The position numbers and the translations under genes were made by a program. A stretch of DNA of 64,000 nucleotides, taken from NCBI RefSeq assembly GCF_011388215.1, contig NZ_CP049989.1, positions 3,906,001-3,970,000 of the forward strand, read 5' to 3'. The notes under the pieces were generated by a model. It did no database searches. It was not told the DNA's origin and saw nothing but the letters and a program-made list of their open reading frames with translations. Position 1 is the first letter of the stretch, and every line of letters begins with the position of its first letter. Below are positions 62,512-64,000 of the stretch, piece after piece. This DNA is from Hydrogenophaga crocea. GTDB taxonomy: Bacteria; Pseudomonadota; Gammaproteobacteria; Burkholderiales; Burkholderiaceae_C.

Positions 62512-64000
62512 ACCCGCTGCACCCCCATTCCCCCAAGCCCGCGGCCCTGCGCTGGGCGGTGGTGGCCGGGCTGATCTTCATGACCGGCCTGGGCATGGTG
62601 CTGCTGTTCCTGCTCACGCTGGGCACGCGCAACAGCGCTTTCTACGAGCGCAACTTCGCGTTGCTGGTGTCCATCAACGTGGCCGCGGCCGTCGGCCTGG
62701 GCCTGGTGATCCTGTGGCTCGCGGTGCGGCTGTTCGTGCGCCTCAAGCGCGGCAAGTTCGGCAGCCGCCTGCTGGTCAAGCTCGCGGCCATCATCGGCCT
62801 GGTGGGGATCCTGCCGGGCCTGCTGATCTACACCGTGTCGTACCAGTTCGTGGCGCGCTCCATCGAGAGCTGGTTCGACGTGCGCGTGGAGAGCGCGCTG
62901 GCCGCGGGCCTGAACCTGGGGCGCACCACGCTCGACACCCTGGCCGCCGACGCCGCCAACAAGACCCGCGTGGCCGCCGACAGCCTGGCGCGCCAGAACA
63001 ACAGCGGCGCCGTGCTCGCGCTCGACCGCGTGCGCGAGCAGCTCGGCGCCACCGATGTGGTGCTGTTCAGTGCCGCGGGCCAGCCCCTGGGCAGCGCCGG
63101 CAGTTCGCGCTTCGACATCGCGCCCGAGCGACCCTCGGCCGCCACCTTGCGCAACGTGCGCAGCAACCGCGTGCTGGCCCAGATCGAAGGGCTCGAAGAC
63201 GCCGACGCGGGCGACCTGCAATCGGCCCTGGCCGCGAACCACGCGCGCGTGAAGGTGCTCGCGCTGGTCAATCCGCCCAGCTTCAGCTTCGACGCCGAGC
63301 CGCGCTTCCTGCAGGTGGTGGTGCCCTTGCCCTCGCCACTGATCATCGACGCGCTGGCCGTGCAGGCGGCCAACCGCGAGTACCAGGAACGCGCGCTGGC
63401 GCGCGAAGGCCTGCGCAGCATGTACATCGGCACGCTCACGCTCGCGCTGTGCCTGGCGGTGTTCGGCGCGGTGCTGCTCGCGGTGCTGCTGGGCAACCAG
63501 CTGATCCGCCCGCTCATCGTGCTGGCCGAGGGCATGCGCGAGGTGGCGGCGGGCAACCTCACGCCCAAGGCCGCGCTGCCCTCGCGCGACGAGCTCGCCG
63601 GTCTCACGCGCACCTTCGCCCACATGACGCAGGACCTGGCCGACGCGCGCGAGGCGGTGCAGCACAGCATGACCCAGGTCGACGCCGCGCGCGAAAACCT
63701 GCAGACCATTCTCGACAACCTCACCGCGGGCGTGGTGGTGTTCGACGAACAGGGCCGGCTGGTGAGCGCCAATCCCGGCGCCGCGCGCATCCTGCACGCC
63801 CCGCTCAACGTGCACCTGGGCGAGCCCATCACCGAGGTGCCCGGGCTCGAGGCCCTGGCCAGCGGCGTGTTGCAGCAGTTCGAGCGCTTCCTGGCCGAAG
63901 ACACGCCGCACGAGGGTGGCTACTGGCTGCAGTCCTTCGAACTCAGCGCCGACAACCAGACCTCGTTCGACCAGACCATCACGCTGATCGCGCGCGGCGC
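62508..64000 (+). CDS. ntrY: NtrY-like sensor histidine kinase (N-terminal part; runs off right edge)
   Basis: The GTG at 62508 overlaps the DUF4390 stop and opens a frame of at least 497 residues without a stop before the window end. Three hydrophobic helices (about 14-39, 50-77 and 92-112) precede a periplasmic region (about 113-303), another helix (305-328), a HAMP domain (about 330-382, NQLIRPLIVLAEGMREVAAG) and a PAS domain starting near residue 400 (TILDNLTAGVVVFDEQGR). The kinase domain lies outside. Order and topology are those of NtrY of the NtrYX system. The partner ntrX probably follows outside. rpoN is also in the window (18887-20503). Confidence 0.9.
   Translation, partial: MNPLHPHSPKPAALRWAVVAGLIFMTGLGMVLLFLLTLGTRNSAFYERNFALLVSINVAAAVGLGLVILWLAVRLFVRLKRGKFGSRLLVKLAAIIGLVGILPGLLIYTVSYQFVARSIESWFDVRVESALAAGLNLGRTTLDTLAADAANKTRVAADSLARQNNSGAVLALDRVREQLGATDVVLFSAAGQPLGSAGSSRFDIAPERPSAATLRNVRSNRVLAQIEGLEDADAGDLQSALAANHARVKVLALVNPPSFSFDAEPRFLQVVVPLPSPLIIDALAVQAANREYQERALAREGLRSMYIGTLTLALCLAVFGAVLLAVLLGNQLIRPLIVLAEGMREVAAGNLTPKAALPSRDELAGLTRTFAHMTQDLADAREAVQHSMTQVDAARENLQTILDNLTAGVVVFDEQGRLVSANPGAARILHAPLNVHLGEPITEVPGLEALASGVLQQFERFLAEDTPHEGGYWLQSFELSADNQTSFDQTITLIARG

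Overview
The window is a very GC-rich, densely packed bacterial chromosome segment with short intergenic gaps and many start/stop overlaps. Gene content and order (tRNA-tuf-secE-nusG-rplKAJL-rpoBC, hemB with corA, trpEG...DC with ung, lptAB-rpoN, rsmB-DUF4390-ntrY) point to a betaproteobacterium of the order Burkholderiales, most probably Comamonadaceae (Hydrogenophaga/Acidovorax-like). I see no rRNA, insertion sequence, prophage or CRISPR array; this is mostly core chromosome with a few accessory inserts.

Layout. 1-5 kb: truncated marC-like gene, an SDR/MaoC pair, a run of small catabolic enzymes (chromene-carboxylate isomerase, dienelactone hydrolase, exported amidohydrolase), then corA and a magnesium-type hemB. 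6-8.6 kb: accessory genes, including a degenerate sensor kinase with a pseudo-receiver and an orphan zeta-toxin-like kinase. 8.6-12.5 kb: malate synthase G, a haloacid-dehalogenase-like protein and a divergent LysR regulator. 12.5-16.7 kb: an arginine group (argO exporter, argP regulator, argS) and a SPOR protein. 16.7-23.4 kb: dsbA, then lptA-lptB-rpoN-rlmL-like-PIN-ywqK-like genes joined by overlaps. 23.4-29.1 kb: miscellaneous enzymes and regulators. 29.1-36.0 kb: a minus-strand block apaG, gcr, thiL, two lipoproteins, pgpA, pncC and an AlkD-like protein. 36.1-44.9 kb: rpe-gph and the tryptophan operon trpE-trpG-ltaE-lysE-trpD-trpC-ung. 44.9-58.8 kb: four tRNAs, tuf, secE, nusG, ribosomal proteins L11, L1, L10, L7/L12 and RNA polymerase beta and beta', closed by a strong terminator. 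58.9-64 kb: lemA, an M48 protease, rsmB, a DUF4390 protein and the start of ntrY.

The most interesting signal is upstream of trpE. A 27-codon reading frame at 38249-38332 ends in Trp-Pro-Trp and begins about 8 nt after an extended -10 promoter, so it looks like a (nearly) leaderless trp leader peptide followed by several GC-rich hairpins. The trp operon it would control carries an inserted threonine aldolase and a LysE-type exporter. Other points worth checking are perfect inverted repeats in several divergent promoter regions, a factor-independent terminator-like hairpin between nusG and rplK, and the PIN/YwqK-like pair coupled to rpoN-rlmL.

Only two stretches longer than 300 bases lack a firmly established gene: 38099-38485 (trp leader region) and 25020-25451 (holds one probable 69-residue gene).
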